The notes: generated from the letters alone by a model not told the origin. DNA of 64,000 nt from Oscillospiraceae bacterium (GCA_009780435.1 WRAB01000001.1:1-64000); one strand, 5' to 3'; shown: positions 41,495-50,437, counted from the first letter of the stretch. Numbers and translations are program-made.

Positions 41495-42874
41495 ATGTTT
41501 TTATATGAAAAATATCGTAAAAATATGACTACAATAGACCCAAACGAAGTCAAAAAGCTAAACCGTCCCTTTACACCGTTGGGGAAAATTGCATCGGCCC
41601 TGTCGATTGGACTACTCATCTTGGCGGTTTGGCAATTTACGGCGAGAGCTGAGTATTTATATCTACTGGGGGGCATGATGCTCGCGTATCTGCTCATCAA
41701 AAATGTTTTTGCACTGCTCTATAGCCCCTGCAAGAGCGAGCTGACCCAAGATTATAAGGTATCCGTTATCCTCACCTGTTTTAATGAAAACCCCACATCT
41801 GTGGTGTCCATATTTGAAAACATCTTAGCCCTGGATTACCCGGTACACGAGATCATCTTCTTAGATGACGGCAGCAAGGATCCCCTGGCGTTTGAGGTGG
41901 CAAACTCCTTTGCCGAAGCCCATGGAGATGACCCGAGTGCGCCTCAATTTCAAATCATACGCTTTGAGGAGAACCGAGGGAAGCGGGAAGTGATGATTGA
42001 TGGATTTCAAAAGGCCAGCGGTGACTATGTGTTCTTGTTGGACTCAGACAGCGAGATTTTACCCAATGCACTGACCGAATTGTTGCGCCCCTTTGAAGAC
42101 GGAAAGACAACATCCGTTGTGGGGAATATCGGCATCCTCAATAAAAAAGAAAACTTCCTCACGAGACTACAGTCCATCTCATATTACGGGGCCTTTCAAT
42201 TGGGCCGTGGCGCACAGTCTGTCACCGGGGACGTGACAGTTTGCAGCGGCGCGTTTACCATACACAAAAAAGAGTTCATTTTGGAGCATCTGGAAGAATT
42301 CAAAGAGAATACATTCCTCGGCATAGAGGTGTCGGCGGGGGATGACCGCTCTCTCACGTCGATCTCCAAGATGTCCGGCGGAAAAACACGGTACCAGAGT
42401 ACGGCATACTGTGAGACAGAGGCACCGAATACCTGGAGAAAGTTCCAGAAACAGCGCAGGAGATGGCAGCGGTCCGGATATGTCTGTAGCTTGAAGTCCA
42501 TTCGGGATATGTTTCCCAAGCGGTTATGGTTCTTGTTCTGGGTGTTTGCCGAGGCCTACTTTTGGCTGATAGCCACAGTCCTCTTTATCCTGGCAGTTGT
42601 GGCGAGAGGGTTTTACATGGATGTGACAGATATTATTCTGTACTTCATCATTATTATGTACAAACAAAATGTCTTCTACCTCTTCTATCGCCCGCTTCGT
42701 TTCTTGATTGTGCCCATCTATTTCTTTGCCTACGGGATATCCCTGACAGTGACACGGATCCATGCGGCGATTACAATCAAGAACGACGATTGGGGTACGA
42801 GGGGCGGCGAAAAAGAGAAAGAAGCGCAAGTGGATTTAAAAAGATCCGAAAAGAAGAAATGTATTGCGGCGTAA
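41495..42874 (+). CDS. Processive family 2 glycosyltransferase, membrane-bound
   Basis: A 459-residue synthase of the cellulose/hyaluronan/PNAG type. Two N-terminal membrane segments (about residues 32-72) precede the GT-A domain: VILTCFNEN, FLDDGSKD, LLDSDSE (DxD), the acceptor-side DDRSL and the QxxRW-type QKQRRRWQRSGY, marks of processive synthases. Three or four C-terminal membrane segments (about 345-430) would form an export channel. Together with the upstream dehydrogenase it probably makes and secretes an aminouronate-containing polymer. ATG 41495 is preceded by TAGGAG. A terminator ends the module. Confidence 0.9.
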   Translation: MFLYEKYRKNMTTIDPNEVKKLNRPFTPLGKIASALSIGLLILAVWQFTARAEYLYLLGGMMLAYLLIKNVFALLYSPCKSELTQDYKVSVILTCFNENPTSVVSIFENILALDYPVHEIIFLDDGSKDPLAFEVANSFAEAHGDDPSAPQFQIIRFEENRGKREVMIDGFQKASGDYVFLLDSDSEILPNALTELLRPFEDGKTTSVVGNIGILNKKENFLTRLQSISYYGAFQLGRGAQSVTGDVTVCSGAFTIHKKEFILEHLEEFKENTFLGIEVSAGDDRSLTSISKMSGGKTRYQSTAYCETEAPNTWRKFQKQRRRWQRSGYVCSLKSIRDMFPKRLWFLFWVFAEAYFWLIATVLFILAVVARGFYMDVTDIILYFIIIMYKQNVFYLFYRPLRFLIVPIYFFAYGISLTVTRIHAAITIKNDDWGTRGGEKEKEAQVDLKRSEKKKCIAA

Positions 42875-42896
42875 GAGAAATTGCCTATAAAATCAG

Positions 42897-42932
42897 AACC
42901 GGCGCAGTCGAGTGACTGCGCCGGTTTTGTGT
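42897..42932 (+). terminator. Terminator of the polysaccharide module
   Basis: AACCGGCGCAGTC (42897-42909) pairs with GACTGCGCCGGTT (42914-42926), loop GAGT, followed by TTTGTGTT. Confidence 0.9.
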
Positions 42933-43035
42933 TGTTACGCACATATGTTGCAGGGTAATCCTCAGTCAACGAGGTTGACTTGAAGATTGCTCTTTTTTGG
43001 TGCTTAGCGCAGAGAGAAACCTCCGTCATCGCCTG

Positions 43036-43060
43036 CCACCTCCTTTAAGAAAGGAGGCTT
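43036..43060. repeat. Dispersed hairpin repeat, family A copy 2 (partial)
   Basis: CCTCCTTT (43039-43046), AAG, AAAGGAGG (43050-43057), preceded by GCCA as in the copy at 13394. Only this hairpin of the longer element is present. Confidence 0.6.
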
Positions 43061-43108
43061 TGGGGCGTATGGGGATACCATCCTGGTTCTGTCTCATATC
43101 TAACTCAC

Positions 43109-43441
43109 CTACTCCCACGTCGCCCAGACCTCCGGGCAAAAGCCCACGGTGGCCTGTTTGCCGTTTCGCACCACGGGGGTGCGGATGAGGGACGGGTTCT
43201 CCAGGAGCTTTTCCGCCCGATCTGCATCATAGGCCAGGTGGGGGAGGAGGTCTGCGCCGGGGGCGTCGGGGGAGATCAGGGCATTCAGGCCCACGGCCTG
43301 TTTGACGCCGGCGAATTCCCGGGGGCTCATGCCGAAGCGGGGGAGGTCGATGTTTTGGACTTTGATCCGTCGCTCTTTAAAATATCGCTCCGCTTTCTTT
43401 GTCTCGAAGCACTTGCGTCTGCCGAAGATTTGTACATTCAT
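43109..43441 (-). CDS. ArsC/Spx-family thioredoxin-fold protein
   Basis: A 110-residue protein of the ArsC/Spx/YffB fold. It has one N-terminal cysteine (GRRKCFETKKAERYF, no CXXC) and the conserved arginine-proline of SLIRTPVVRNG. It could be a reductase of the YffB type or a regulator of the Spx type; the absence of a second cysteine and of the RNAP-binding G-R motif visible to me leaves this open. It starts 4 bp after rnj ends and is probably transcribed with it. Confidence 0.8.
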   Translation of the reverse strand: MNVQIFGRRKCFETKKAERYFKERRIKVQNIDLPRFGMSPREFAGVKQAVGLNALISPDAPGADLLPHLAYDADRAEKLLENPSLIRTPVVRNGKQATVGFCPEVWATWE

Positions 43442-43445
43442 CGGA

Positions 43446-45110
43446 CTATATTTCCATGATCACAGGTAGGATCATAGGACTGCGTCTGGTTTTTTTGTAG
43501 AGGAAGCCGGACATATCATGTCGAATGGCGTTGCGGATGGCGGCCCAGTCTCTGTACTGGCTTTTGCCGTTCCGAGAGTGCTCTAAAGCCTCTAAGGCGA
43601 TGCGCCTGAGGTCTTTCATCAGCTCTTCCGACTCTTTGACATAGATGAATCCTCTGGTGATAATATCCGGGCCGGAGATGAGGGAGCCGTCCTCCGAGGA
43701 GAGGTTCATAATCACTACGACCATACCGTCCTCGGCCAGGACTTTCCGATCCCGCAGGACGACACTGCCCACATCGCCCACGCCGGTGCCGTCTACCAGG
43801 ACTTTGCCCGCAGTGACGGCGGCGCCGATCTTGGCTGTCTTTTTGGTCAATTCGATCACGCTGCCCAGTTCCGCGATGACCGTGTTTTTCTGGGGGATGC
43901 CCATCTCAATGGCCAGTGCGGCGTGTTTCTTTAACATCCGGTGCTCACCGTGGACGGGGATAAAAAATTGGGGCTGGGTCAGGGCGATGGTCATTTTCAG
44001 TTCCTCCTGGCAGGCGTGGCCGGATACGTGGAGGTCTGACAGTTTATCGTAAATCACCTCGGCGCCCTTGTGGAACAGCTCGTCGATGACGTTGGAGACC
44101 GTCCGCTCGTTGCCGGGGACGGCGGAGGCGGAGATGATGACTCGATCCTCCGGGCCGATTTCCACCTGCTTGTGACCGGAGAAAGCCATGCGGTAGAGGG
44201 CGCTCATACTCTCGCCCTGGCTGCCGGTGGTGATGATCACCGTTTTCTCCGGCGGCAATGCCTTGAGTTTAGGCATATCCATAAGGGTGTTTTTCGGAAT
44301 TTTCAAATAGCCCAGCTCTGTGGAGACCTGGATGATATTCTCCATGCTCCTGCCTGTGATGCCCACCTTCCGGCCGTACTTGACGGCGCTGTTGAACACC
44401 TGCTGGAGCCGGTGGACGTTGGAGGCGAACGTCGTGACGATAATCCGTTTGTTGCAGCCGTTGAAGAGCCGGTCAAAACTCTCGCCGACTTTGCTCTCGG
44501 AGGTGGAGTAGCCGGGCCGCTCCACGTTAGTGGAATCGGACAGCAGGGCCAGGACACCGTCCTTGCCCAGTTGGCCCAGCCGGGCCAAGTCCGTCATCCC
44601 GCCCTGGATGGGGGTGGGGTCGATCTTAAAATCCCCCGTGTGGACGACGGTGCCGATGGGAGTTTTGATCCCAAAGGCCACGGCATCGGCGATGGAGTGG
44701 TTCACGTGGATGAATTCCACCTGGAAGCACCCGGCCTTCTGGATCTCGCCAGCGGAGAGGGTGTGTATCTTGGCGTTTTCCAGGAGACCGTGCTCTCGGA
44801 GCTTGAGGCTGACGAGTCCCGCCGTCAGCTTTGTGGCGTAGATGGGGGTGTTGAGGTTTTTCAGCAAGTATGCCACACCGCCGATGTGATCCTCGTGGCC
44901 GTGGGTGAGGAAGATACCTCGGACACGGCTGTGATTTTTCAAGATGTAGGTGAAGTCCGGGATGACGATGTCCACGCCGTACATCTCGTCGTCGGGGAAA
45001 CCGAGACCCACGTCTACAATGATAATGTCCCCGCCGTACTCGTAGACGGTGAGGTTTTTGCCGATCTCATTGAGACCGCCCAGAGGGATAATTTTCAATT
45101 TTCCTGCCAT
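43446..45110 (-). CDS. rnj: Ribonuclease J
   Basis: A 554-residue metallo-beta-lactamase/beta-CASP RNase (5'-3' exo- and endonuclease), central to RNA decay and rRNA maturation in Gram-positives. It opens KIIPLGGLNEIGKNLTVYEYG; the zinc motif is FLTHGHEDHIGG, with HVNHSIADA, the LSDSTNVERPG acidic site and VHGEHRML in the C-terminal part. Only one copy lies here, whereas Bacillus has two (rnjA, rnjB). It has its own promoter and a ~210-nt leader. Confidence 0.96.
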   Translation of the reverse strand: MAGKLKIIPLGGLNEIGKNLTVYEYGGDIIIVDVGLGFPDDEMYGVDIVIPDFTYILKNHSRVRGIFLTHGHEDHIGGVAYLLKNLNTPIYATKLTAGLVSLKLREHGLLENAKIHTLSAGEIQKAGCFQVEFIHVNHSIADAVAFGIKTPIGTVVHTGDFKIDPTPIQGGMTDLARLGQLGKDGVLALLSDSTNVERPGYSTSESKVGESFDRLFNGCNKRIIVTTFASNVHRLQQVFNSAVKYGRKVGITGRSMENIIQVSTELGYLKIPKNTLMDMPKLKALPPEKTVIITTGSQGESMSALYRMAFSGHKQVEIGPEDRVIISASAVPGNERTVSNVIDELFHKGAEVIYDKLSDLHVSGHACQEELKMTIALTQPQFFIPVHGEHRMLKKHAALAIEMGIPQKNTVIAELGSVIELTKKTAKIGAAVTAGKVLVDGTGVGDVGSVVLRDRKVLAEDGMVVVIMNLSSEDGSLISGPDIITRGFIYVKESEELMKDLRRIALEALEHSRNGKSQYRDWAAIRNAIRHDMSGFLYKKTRRSPMILPVIMEI

Positions 45111-45323
45111 GATAGTTTACATAACTCCTTTTTTATATGAGCGCAAAAAGCGCATAATTTTGCCTTATGTAGGTGCGTTGCAGACATGGAAAATCAAGAG
45201 ATACACACAGCAAAATCAGGCCCCGCATCGCCGTCAGTTCGGAGCTGTGTCATATCTTGTCTATTCAGTTTGCAATATATGGAGTACTTACGTACATAAT
45301 GCCATGATAAGATATCAACTTAT

Positions 45324-45352
45324 AGTATATCATGAAGCAATCTGGTTGTCAA
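45324..45352 (-). promoter_or_regulatory. Promoter of rnj
   Basis: On the minus strand TTGACA (45352-45347), 17-bp spacer, TATACT (45329-45324), with TGA before the -10. Near consensus, and implies a leader of about 205 nt before the rnj start at 45110. Confidence 0.85.
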
Positions 45353-45407
45353 ATTGTGCCTGATGTGAGTATACCCGAAACCTGGGGCGTTTATACGACG
45401 ATACAGA

Positions 45408-46538
45408 TCAATGCCTTTGACCAAAGCGACGTTCCGCCATCTCGTAGACCTGGCGGAGCCGGTCTTTGTCGCCGCGGATCTCTAAGAGGACGATGATGGC
45501 GCACTCCTCCACGGTGAACAGGTGGAACGGGGCGGAAAAGTGGTTGAAAAACTGCATGAGAAGCGCTTTGAGCATCTCCTCGGACAGATGTAACTGCTCT
45601 TTCAGGCGGCCCATAGCTTGGACGTGGACGGCGGATAGCTTGACAATAGAGGTGTCATAGGGGAAAAAATATTTCTCGCTGATATAGCGGTACAGAGGAT
45701 CCACGCCGCTGATCACCCCAGAGAGATCGTAGTAGATGACCTCTGAGAGTTGCGGGAAGGCTTTTTTCAGTTTATTCTCCTCCATGAAAAACTGGTACAT
45801 CCGGTAGCGGGTTGCGCGATAGGCGGCGAAGTCGTCCGCCATGCGATGTCTGTTGGCGCAAGTCTCTAAGTGCGCTAACACCAACTCCCGCCAGGATTTT
45901 TCCGGGTGTTCTGCAACTAGCTGGTGGAGGCTGTAAATGGTCAATCCCTCCACGGGGCGCCGGTGGATATAGGGGATATATACGGCCTCGTCGCAGGCCT
46001 TGTATCCGTCCGCTGTCAGGGTAAAGGTGCGGCGGGGGAAGTGTTCGTTTAACGTATCTTCGGACAGTCCGGCCAGGAGCCGGGCGATGAGCTCCGCTTT
46101 TTTTCCGGCCACGGGCAGACGATTGGCTTTGAGCACCTGCCGGAGCCTGATGACTGTGGCCCCGTATAAAGTCTCCTCTAAGCTGGCCTGGGCGAGGAAC
46201 TCTCGGTCCGTCAGTTCGCTTAAAAGATGGGGGACGTCGTCGATCCCATACTGTTGCGACCAGAAAGCGGGGAACTCCTCTTGATCCGTGTACAGAGAGG
46301 GGGCGTAGTCCAGAAGCAAGACCTCTTGGGGGAGCAGACCGGAGGCGGTGGGGAGAATCTCCGGCGTGTAGTCTGCGATCTCCTCTAAGAGCGCTTCTAA
46401 TTCAGAGGGCGTCTCCGGTTCGGCGAAGATATCTATCTCTTCGACGGGGATATCTGTCTCTTCGACCAAGGCTTCAATTTCTGCCTGTTCTGGCTCTGGG
46501 GCGGTACCTTTCCTTTTTAAAAAATCACGTAGTCCCAC
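45408..46538 (-). CDS. SAP-domain protein of unknown function
   Basis: A 376-residue protein, 11 bp downstream of recR. Residues ~1-60 are acidic (VEETDIPVEEIDIFAEPE). A SAP motif (VIRLRQVLKANRLPVAGKKAELIARLL, about residues 127-153) suggests binding to DNA. The C-terminal half has no motif I recognise and looks helical. Coupling to recR hints at DNA metabolism, but nothing more can be said. Confidence 0.7.
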   Translation of the reverse strand: MGLRDFLKRKGTAPEPEQAEIEALVEETDIPVEEIDIFAEPETPSELEALLEEIADYTPEILPTASGLLPQEVLLLDYAPSLYTDQEEFPAFWSQQYGIDDVPHLLSELTDREFLAQASLEETLYGATVIRLRQVLKANRLPVAGKKAELIARLLAGLSEDTLNEHFPRRTFTLTADGYKACDEAVYIPYIHRRPVEGLTIYSLHQLVAEHPEKSWRELVLAHLETCANRHRMADDFAAYRATRYRMYQFFMEENKLKKAFPQLSEVIYYDLSGVISGVDPLYRYISEKYFFPYDTSIVKLSAVHVQAMGRLKEQLHLSEEMLKALLMQFFNHFSAPFHLFTVEECAIIVLLEIRGDKDRLRQVYEMAERRFGQRH

Positions 46539-46549
46539 GAGGTCACCTC

Positions 46550-47149
46550 CTAAATCTCCCGTCGCCCCTCCAGGGCACGGAGCAGTGTTGCATCGTCGGC
46601 GTATTCCAGATTGCCGCCTACGGGGACGCCGTAGGCCAAGCGGGTGACGCGGACGCCGAATGGTTTTAGTAGTCTGGCGATATACATGGCCGTGGTCTCG
46701 CCCTCTGCGTCGGGGTTTGTCGCCATGATGATCTCCTGGATCTCCCCCTGGGCCACCCGGTGGGTGAGTTCGGTGATCCGCAGATCATCCGGGCCAACGT
46801 GGCTCATGGGGGATAATACGCCGTGGAGCACATGGTAGTGGCCGTGGAACTCCCTGGCCCGCTCCATGGCGATGACGTCCTTGGGGTCGGCCACTACGCA
46901 GACCGTGCTGGGATCCCGCCGTGAACTGCGGCAGATGCTGCAGAGTTCCGCGTCCGTCAGATTTTGGCACTGGGGGCAGACGTGTACCGTCTGCCGGGCC
47001 GCCAGGATCGCCTCGGCAAAGGCCGTGGCCTCTGTTTCCGGCAGATCCATGACATAAAACGCCAACCGCTGGGCGCTCTTACGCCCTACGCCGGGGAGTC
47101 TGGCAAATTGATCAATCAGCGCCTCTAAGGCGGCGGGGAAAAAGTCCAT
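46550..47149 (-). CDS. recR: Recombination mediator RecR
   Basis: A 199-residue RecR. N-terminal helix-hairpin-helix (LARLPGVGRKSAQRLAFY), a four-cysteine zinc finger (CPQCQNLTDAELCSIC) and a Toprim domain (VCVVADPKDVIAMERA, ATNPDAEGETTAMYIARLL) are all present. It loads RecA on gapped DNA with RecO/RecF. In many Firmicutes recR follows dnaX and ybaB; here neither is adjacent and a SAP-domain gene follows instead. Confidence 0.96.
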   Translation of the reverse strand: MDFFPAALEALIDQFARLPGVGRKSAQRLAFYVMDLPETEATAFAEAILAARQTVHVCPQCQNLTDAELCSICRSSRRDPSTVCVVADPKDVIAMERAREFHGHYHVLHGVLSPMSHVGPDDLRITELTHRVAQGEIQEIIMATNPDAEGETTAMYIARLLKPFGVRVTRLAYGVPVGGNLEYADDATLLRALEGRREI

Positions 47150-47181
47150 ATGGATGTGTTCTCCTGGTTACAGTTTAAATA

Positions 47182-47291
47182 GGCTCCTTTTTCAAAGGAG
47201 CTGTCAGCGAAGCTGGCTGAGGATTGGTCTTGACCTGTGGCACTCCCTCCGTCAGGCTGCGCCTGACACCTCCCTCAAATTGAGGGAGGCT
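47182..47291. repeat. Dispersed hairpin repeat, family A copy 3
   Basis: Hairpins GGCTCCTTT/AAAGGAGC (47182-47201), GTCAGGC/GCCTGAC (47251-47267) and CCTCCCTC/GAGGGAGG (47269-47289). It lies between the aldo/keto reductase end and recR and may serve as terminator for the former. Confidence 0.7.
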
Positions 47292-47293
47292 TT

Positions 47294-48241
47294 TTAGGGA
47301 TTGCCTGCCAAAAACGCCCGCTCCGCCTCGGTCAGGTGGAGTTTCGTGGCCTCCAGGGCCTCGTCGAACTGGGGCTGCTTGGAGAAGGCCGTGACTGCCA
47401 CGGTGGGGACGGTTTTGTCGCTCATGAGATAGGATAGGACGACGGCGCCGACGGAGACGCTGTGTTTGCGGGCAAGTTCTTTGGCGCGGTCAAGGCGTCG
47501 AAAGTTTTCTCTAAGCCATCCGTAGTACCGCTGTCCCCGCGGGTCTAGCGCCACACCGGTTGCCTGCTTGGAGAAGAAACCTTTCCCCGTGGAGGACCAA
47601 GCCATTATGGGGAACTTCGTGTCCTTGTACCAGGCGTATTCAATGTTGTCCATGATCACATGGGATAAGTCACCGCTCTGTGCGGCAGTTGTCAGGGCGA
47701 GCGAGTGGTGGATTTGGCTGACGGAAAAGGGGGTCAGGCCATTTTTGGCGGCAAATATATTGGCCGCTTGGATGCGCCCGGCCGTCCAATTCGATGTCCC
47801 GATTACGCGAACTTTTCCGTCTTTCACAAACTGGTGCAGAATCGGCATGATCGCCTCAACGGGACGTTTGATGTCGTCTCGGTGCAGGAGCAACACATCA
47901 ATATAGTCCGTGTCCAGTTCCCGCAGACTCGTCTCCACGTCAGAGCGGATATCTGACTCGGATAGTCTATGTCGAATGGGGTAAAAATTGGTGTCGTAAT
48001 GTGCGCACTTTGTCACTACTACAAGTTTGTCTCGCTGCTTTGTCTTCATGTATGCGCCGACGATCTCTTCGGCGAGGCCGTGGTCGTACATCCGTGCGGT
48101 GTCGATGCAGTTCCCGCCGGCGTCCAGGTACTCGTCTAGATAGGAGTAGAGAAACCCGAGGTCCTTGCATCCTGCGTGGCCGACGGCCAGCTTTGTCATG
48201 TCGATTTTGTGTCGGTCATTGGATAGGGAGATCGTCTGCAT
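47294..48241 (-). CDS. Aldo/keto reductase
   Basis: A 315-residue NADPH-dependent reductase of the AKR superfamily with the (beta/alpha)8 barrel signatures: GGNCIDTARMYDHGLAEEIVG, VVTKCAH (catalytic Lys), DYIDVLLLHRDD (catalytic His) and VIGTSNWTAGRIQAA. The substrate is not predictable. It lies between rpe and recR, with a family A repeat just after the stop codon. Confidence 0.85.
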   Translation of the reverse strand: MQTISLSNDRHKIDMTKLAVGHAGCKDLGFLYSYLDEYLDAGGNCIDTARMYDHGLAEEIVGAYMKTKQRDKLVVVTKCAHYDTNFYPIRHRLSESDIRSDVETSLRELDTDYIDVLLLHRDDIKRPVEAIMPILHQFVKDGKVRVIGTSNWTAGRIQAANIFAAKNGLTPFSVSQIHHSLALTTAAQSGDLSHVIMDNIEYAWYKDTKFPIMAWSSTGKGFFSKQATGVALDPRGQRYYGWLRENFRRLDRAKELARKHSVSVGAVVLSYLMSDKTVPTVAVTAFSKQPQFDEALEATKLHLTEAERAFLAGNP

Positions 48242-48289
48242 GGTTTGTAGCCCTTTCTGTGAGATAAAATCGTCTGATTAAAAGCATAC

Positions 48290-48312
48290 GGGGCGTCGAG
48301 GACGCCGCCCCC
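48290..48312. repeat. Dispersed hairpin repeat, family B copy 2
   Basis: GGGGCGTC (48290-48297), loop GAG, GACGCC-G-CCCC, followed by CCTACA as in the other family B copies. It lies between rpe and the aldo/keto reductase. Confidence 0.55.
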
Positions 48313-48328
48313 TACAAGTATAAAATGA

Positions 48329-48976
48329 TCACCGCAGTGCGGCGATTGCCGCGCCCCGATCCGGTTCGCCGAAGATGGCGCTGCCGGCCACCAGTACGTT
48401 GGCGCCCGCCGCTCGGACGAGGGGTGCGGTGGTGGGGTCAATGCCGCCGTCTACGGACAGTTCGCAGGATGTCCCGGCGGTTTCAATCAGCGCCGCCACG
48501 CTGCGGATTTTCTCCAATTGATTGGCCATGAACGCCTGTCCCCCGAAGCCGGGTTCAACGGTCATAATGAGGATCAAGTCCAGGTCGTGGAGATAGGGGA
48601 GTAAGGCGTTCGCAGGGGTATTGGGCTTGAGGGAGAGGCCCACTTTTTTGCCGAGGGATTTGACCTTGTCAATGGCCGCCTGAATCTGTTGCGGTTCGTC
48701 CGCTTCTAAGTGGAAAGAGATCAGATCGGCCCCGGCCTGGGCGAATTGCGCTACGAACCGGATGGGTTTTATGATCATCAGGTGTACGTCTAAGGGCATG
48801 TCTGTGACCTGACGGATGGCTTTGACTACGGGGATGCCGATGGAGATATTGGGGACGAATACCCCGTCCATCACGTCGATGTGGAGGTAGTCTGCGCCGG
48901 CTTGCGCTACGCCTATAATATCCCGTTGTAAGTTCACAAAGTCCGCCGCGAGGACGCTTGGCGCGATTTTTACCAT
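48329..48976 (-). CDS. rpe: Ribulose-phosphate 3-epimerase
   Basis: A 215-residue TIM-barrel enzyme interconverting ribulose 5-phosphate and xylulose 5-phosphate. Conserved segments: KIAPSVLAADF, DYLHIDVMDGVFVPNISIG, DVHLMI, ISFHLEA, LIMTVEPGFGGQAF and LSVDGGIDPTTA. I chose ATG 48976, although an in-frame TTG at 48988 lies closer to the AAAGGG site. It is downstream of ilvA with a family B repeat in between. Confidence 0.95.
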   Translation of the reverse strand: MVKIAPSVLAADFVNLQRDIIGVAQAGADYLHIDVMDGVFVPNISIGIPVVKAIRQVTDMPLDVHLMIIKPIRFVAQFAQAGADLISFHLEADEPQQIQAAIDKVKSLGKKVGLSLKPNTPANALLPYLHDLDLILIMTVEPGFGGQAFMANQLEKIRSVAALIETAGTSCELSVDGGIDPTTAPLVRAAGANVLVAGSAIFGEPDRGAAIAALR

Positions 48977-49128
48977 AGGTTGGGTCAATCCCTTTCGTCA
49001 CGCCGGGCGTGGCCACGGCATAGGTATGGTGTAGTGGCTGGGGTACCTCGTACCACTTTTATCATAGAGACTGCTGGGGGCGTAACACCCCTCGGCGGTC
49101 TCAGGCTGTAGGCGGAATGGCGCAGGGC

Positions 49129-49189
49129 GGGCGAACACTGTTCGCCCCTACAAGGGCAGTGTTTTTCGCAGAGGCGCACACTGTGCGCC
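49129..49189. repeat. Dispersed hairpin repeat, family B copy 3
   Basis: GGGCGAACACTGTTCGCCC (49129-49147), followed by CTACA, and GGCGCACACTGTGCGCC (49173-49189). The order is the reverse of the copy at 29768. The gap between ilvA and rpe (48977-49216) holds nothing else recognisable. Confidence 0.75.
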
Positions 49190-49216
49190 AGTGTTGTACA
49201 CGGAGGAACGTCGTCT

Positions 49217-50437
49217 TTAATACGTGTATATAGGGCTTGTCCCGATCTGCTGGGCGTCGTAGCCTCTCTCTTTGAGCGCCCCCAGGATTTCCTTTTTGTG
49301 GGCGTGACCGAAGGCCTCCATAGTCAGACGGAGTTCCACGGCCCGCTGGCGGTTGATAGAGACGAACTGATTGTGCTCCAACTTGATGATATTGCCGCCG
49401 CATCCGGCCACCACCTGGGCCACGCCCAGGAGCTCACCGGGGCGATCAGGTAGCTGTACCGACAGGGTGAAGACCCGGTCCCGGCTCATGAGTCCGTGTT
49501 GAACCAGGGAAGAGATAGTGATTACATCCATGTTGCCGCCGGAGAGGACAGGCACCACGTTTCGCCCCTTTTCCTCCAGCTTTGAGAGGGCCGCAATGGT
49601 CAAAAGGCCCGCGTTTTCCACCACCATCTTGTGTTTTTCCATCATGTCCAAGAAGGCGTCTAGTAGATCTGTGTCGTCTACGGTGATGATGTCGTCCAAG
49701 TGCTGTTTGATGTAGGGGAACAGGTGATCTCCCACGGCTTTGACAGCCACGCCGTCGGCGATGGTCTCGATATGGGAGAGGGTGACGACCTCGTTGGCCT
49801 CCAGAGCGGCGACCATAGAGGCGGCCCCGATGGGCTCCACGCCGATGACCCTCACGTTGGGGTTCAATAGCTTTGCCAGGGTGGCGACGCCCGTGGCCAA
49901 TCCACCACCGCCTACGGGGACGAGAATCACGTCCACGTCAGGCAGGTCTTGGAAGATTTCGTAGGAGATGGTGCCCTGGCCCGTGGCCACGGCTAGATCG
50001 TTGAAGGGGTGCACCATGGTGAGGCCGCGTGTCTCGGCGATCTCCTGGGCCAGGGCGTAGCTCTCGTCAAAGTTGCTGCCCTCCAGGAGGACTTCGGCGC
50101 CCAGGTCTTTTGTATTATTGACTTTCACCAGGGGCGTTGTGGTTGGCATCACGATGGTGGCGGGTACGCCTGCGGATTTTGCCGCGTAGGCCACCCCCTG
50201 GGCGTGGTTGCCCGCGGAGGCAGTAATCAGGCCGGCGGCCCGCTCCTCGTCGGAGAGCAGGGCGATCTTGTAGCAGGCGCCCCGGACTTTGAACGCGCCT
50301 GTGACCTGCATATTTTCGGGCTTTAAATAGATGTGGTTGCCCGTCACCCGGCTGAAATAGTCGCTGTAGATGAGATGGGTTTCCAAGATCACGTCTTTGA
50401 GACAGGCGCGGGCCTCTTTGAATTCTTTTAGCGTCAA
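49217..50437 (-). CDS. ilvA: Threonine ammonia-lyase (TdcB/IlvA short form) with ACT domain
   Basis: A ~406-residue PLP enzyme giving 2-oxobutyrate from threonine for isoleucine synthesis. The PLP lysine is in TGAFKVRGACYK, SAGNHAQGVAYAA contacts the cofactor phosphate, VPVGGGGLATG is the glycine loop and VLSGGNMD the C-terminal core. A single ACT domain follows (LPDRPGELLGVAQVV), as in the catabolic-like short form. I favour the TTG at 50437, preceded by GGGAAGTGG; an upstream in-frame start at 50473 has no obvious site. Confidence 0.92.
   Translation of the reverse strand: MTLKEFKEARACLKDVILETHLIYSDYFSRVTGNHIYLKPENMQVTGAFKVRGACYKIALLSDEERAAGLITASAGNHAQGVAYAAKSAGVPATIVMPTTTPLVKVNNTKDLGAEVLLEGSNFDESYALAQEIAETRGLTMVHPFNDLAVATGQGTISYEIFQDLPDVDVILVPVGGGGLATGVATLAKLLNPNVRVIGVEPIGAASMVAALEANEVVTLSHIETIADGVAVKAVGDHLFPYIKQHLDDIITVDDTDLLDAFLDMMEKHKMVVENAGLLTIAALSKLEEKGRNVVPVLSGGNMDVITISSLVQHGLMSRDRVFTLSVQLPDRPGELLGVAQVVAGCGGNIIKLEHNQFVSINRQRAVELRLTMEAFGHAHKKEILGALKERGYDAQQIGTSPIYTY

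Noticed and set aside
44070..45140. 356-codon plus-strand ORF opposite rnj
   Set aside because: Shadow of the RNase J frame in GC-rich DNA.
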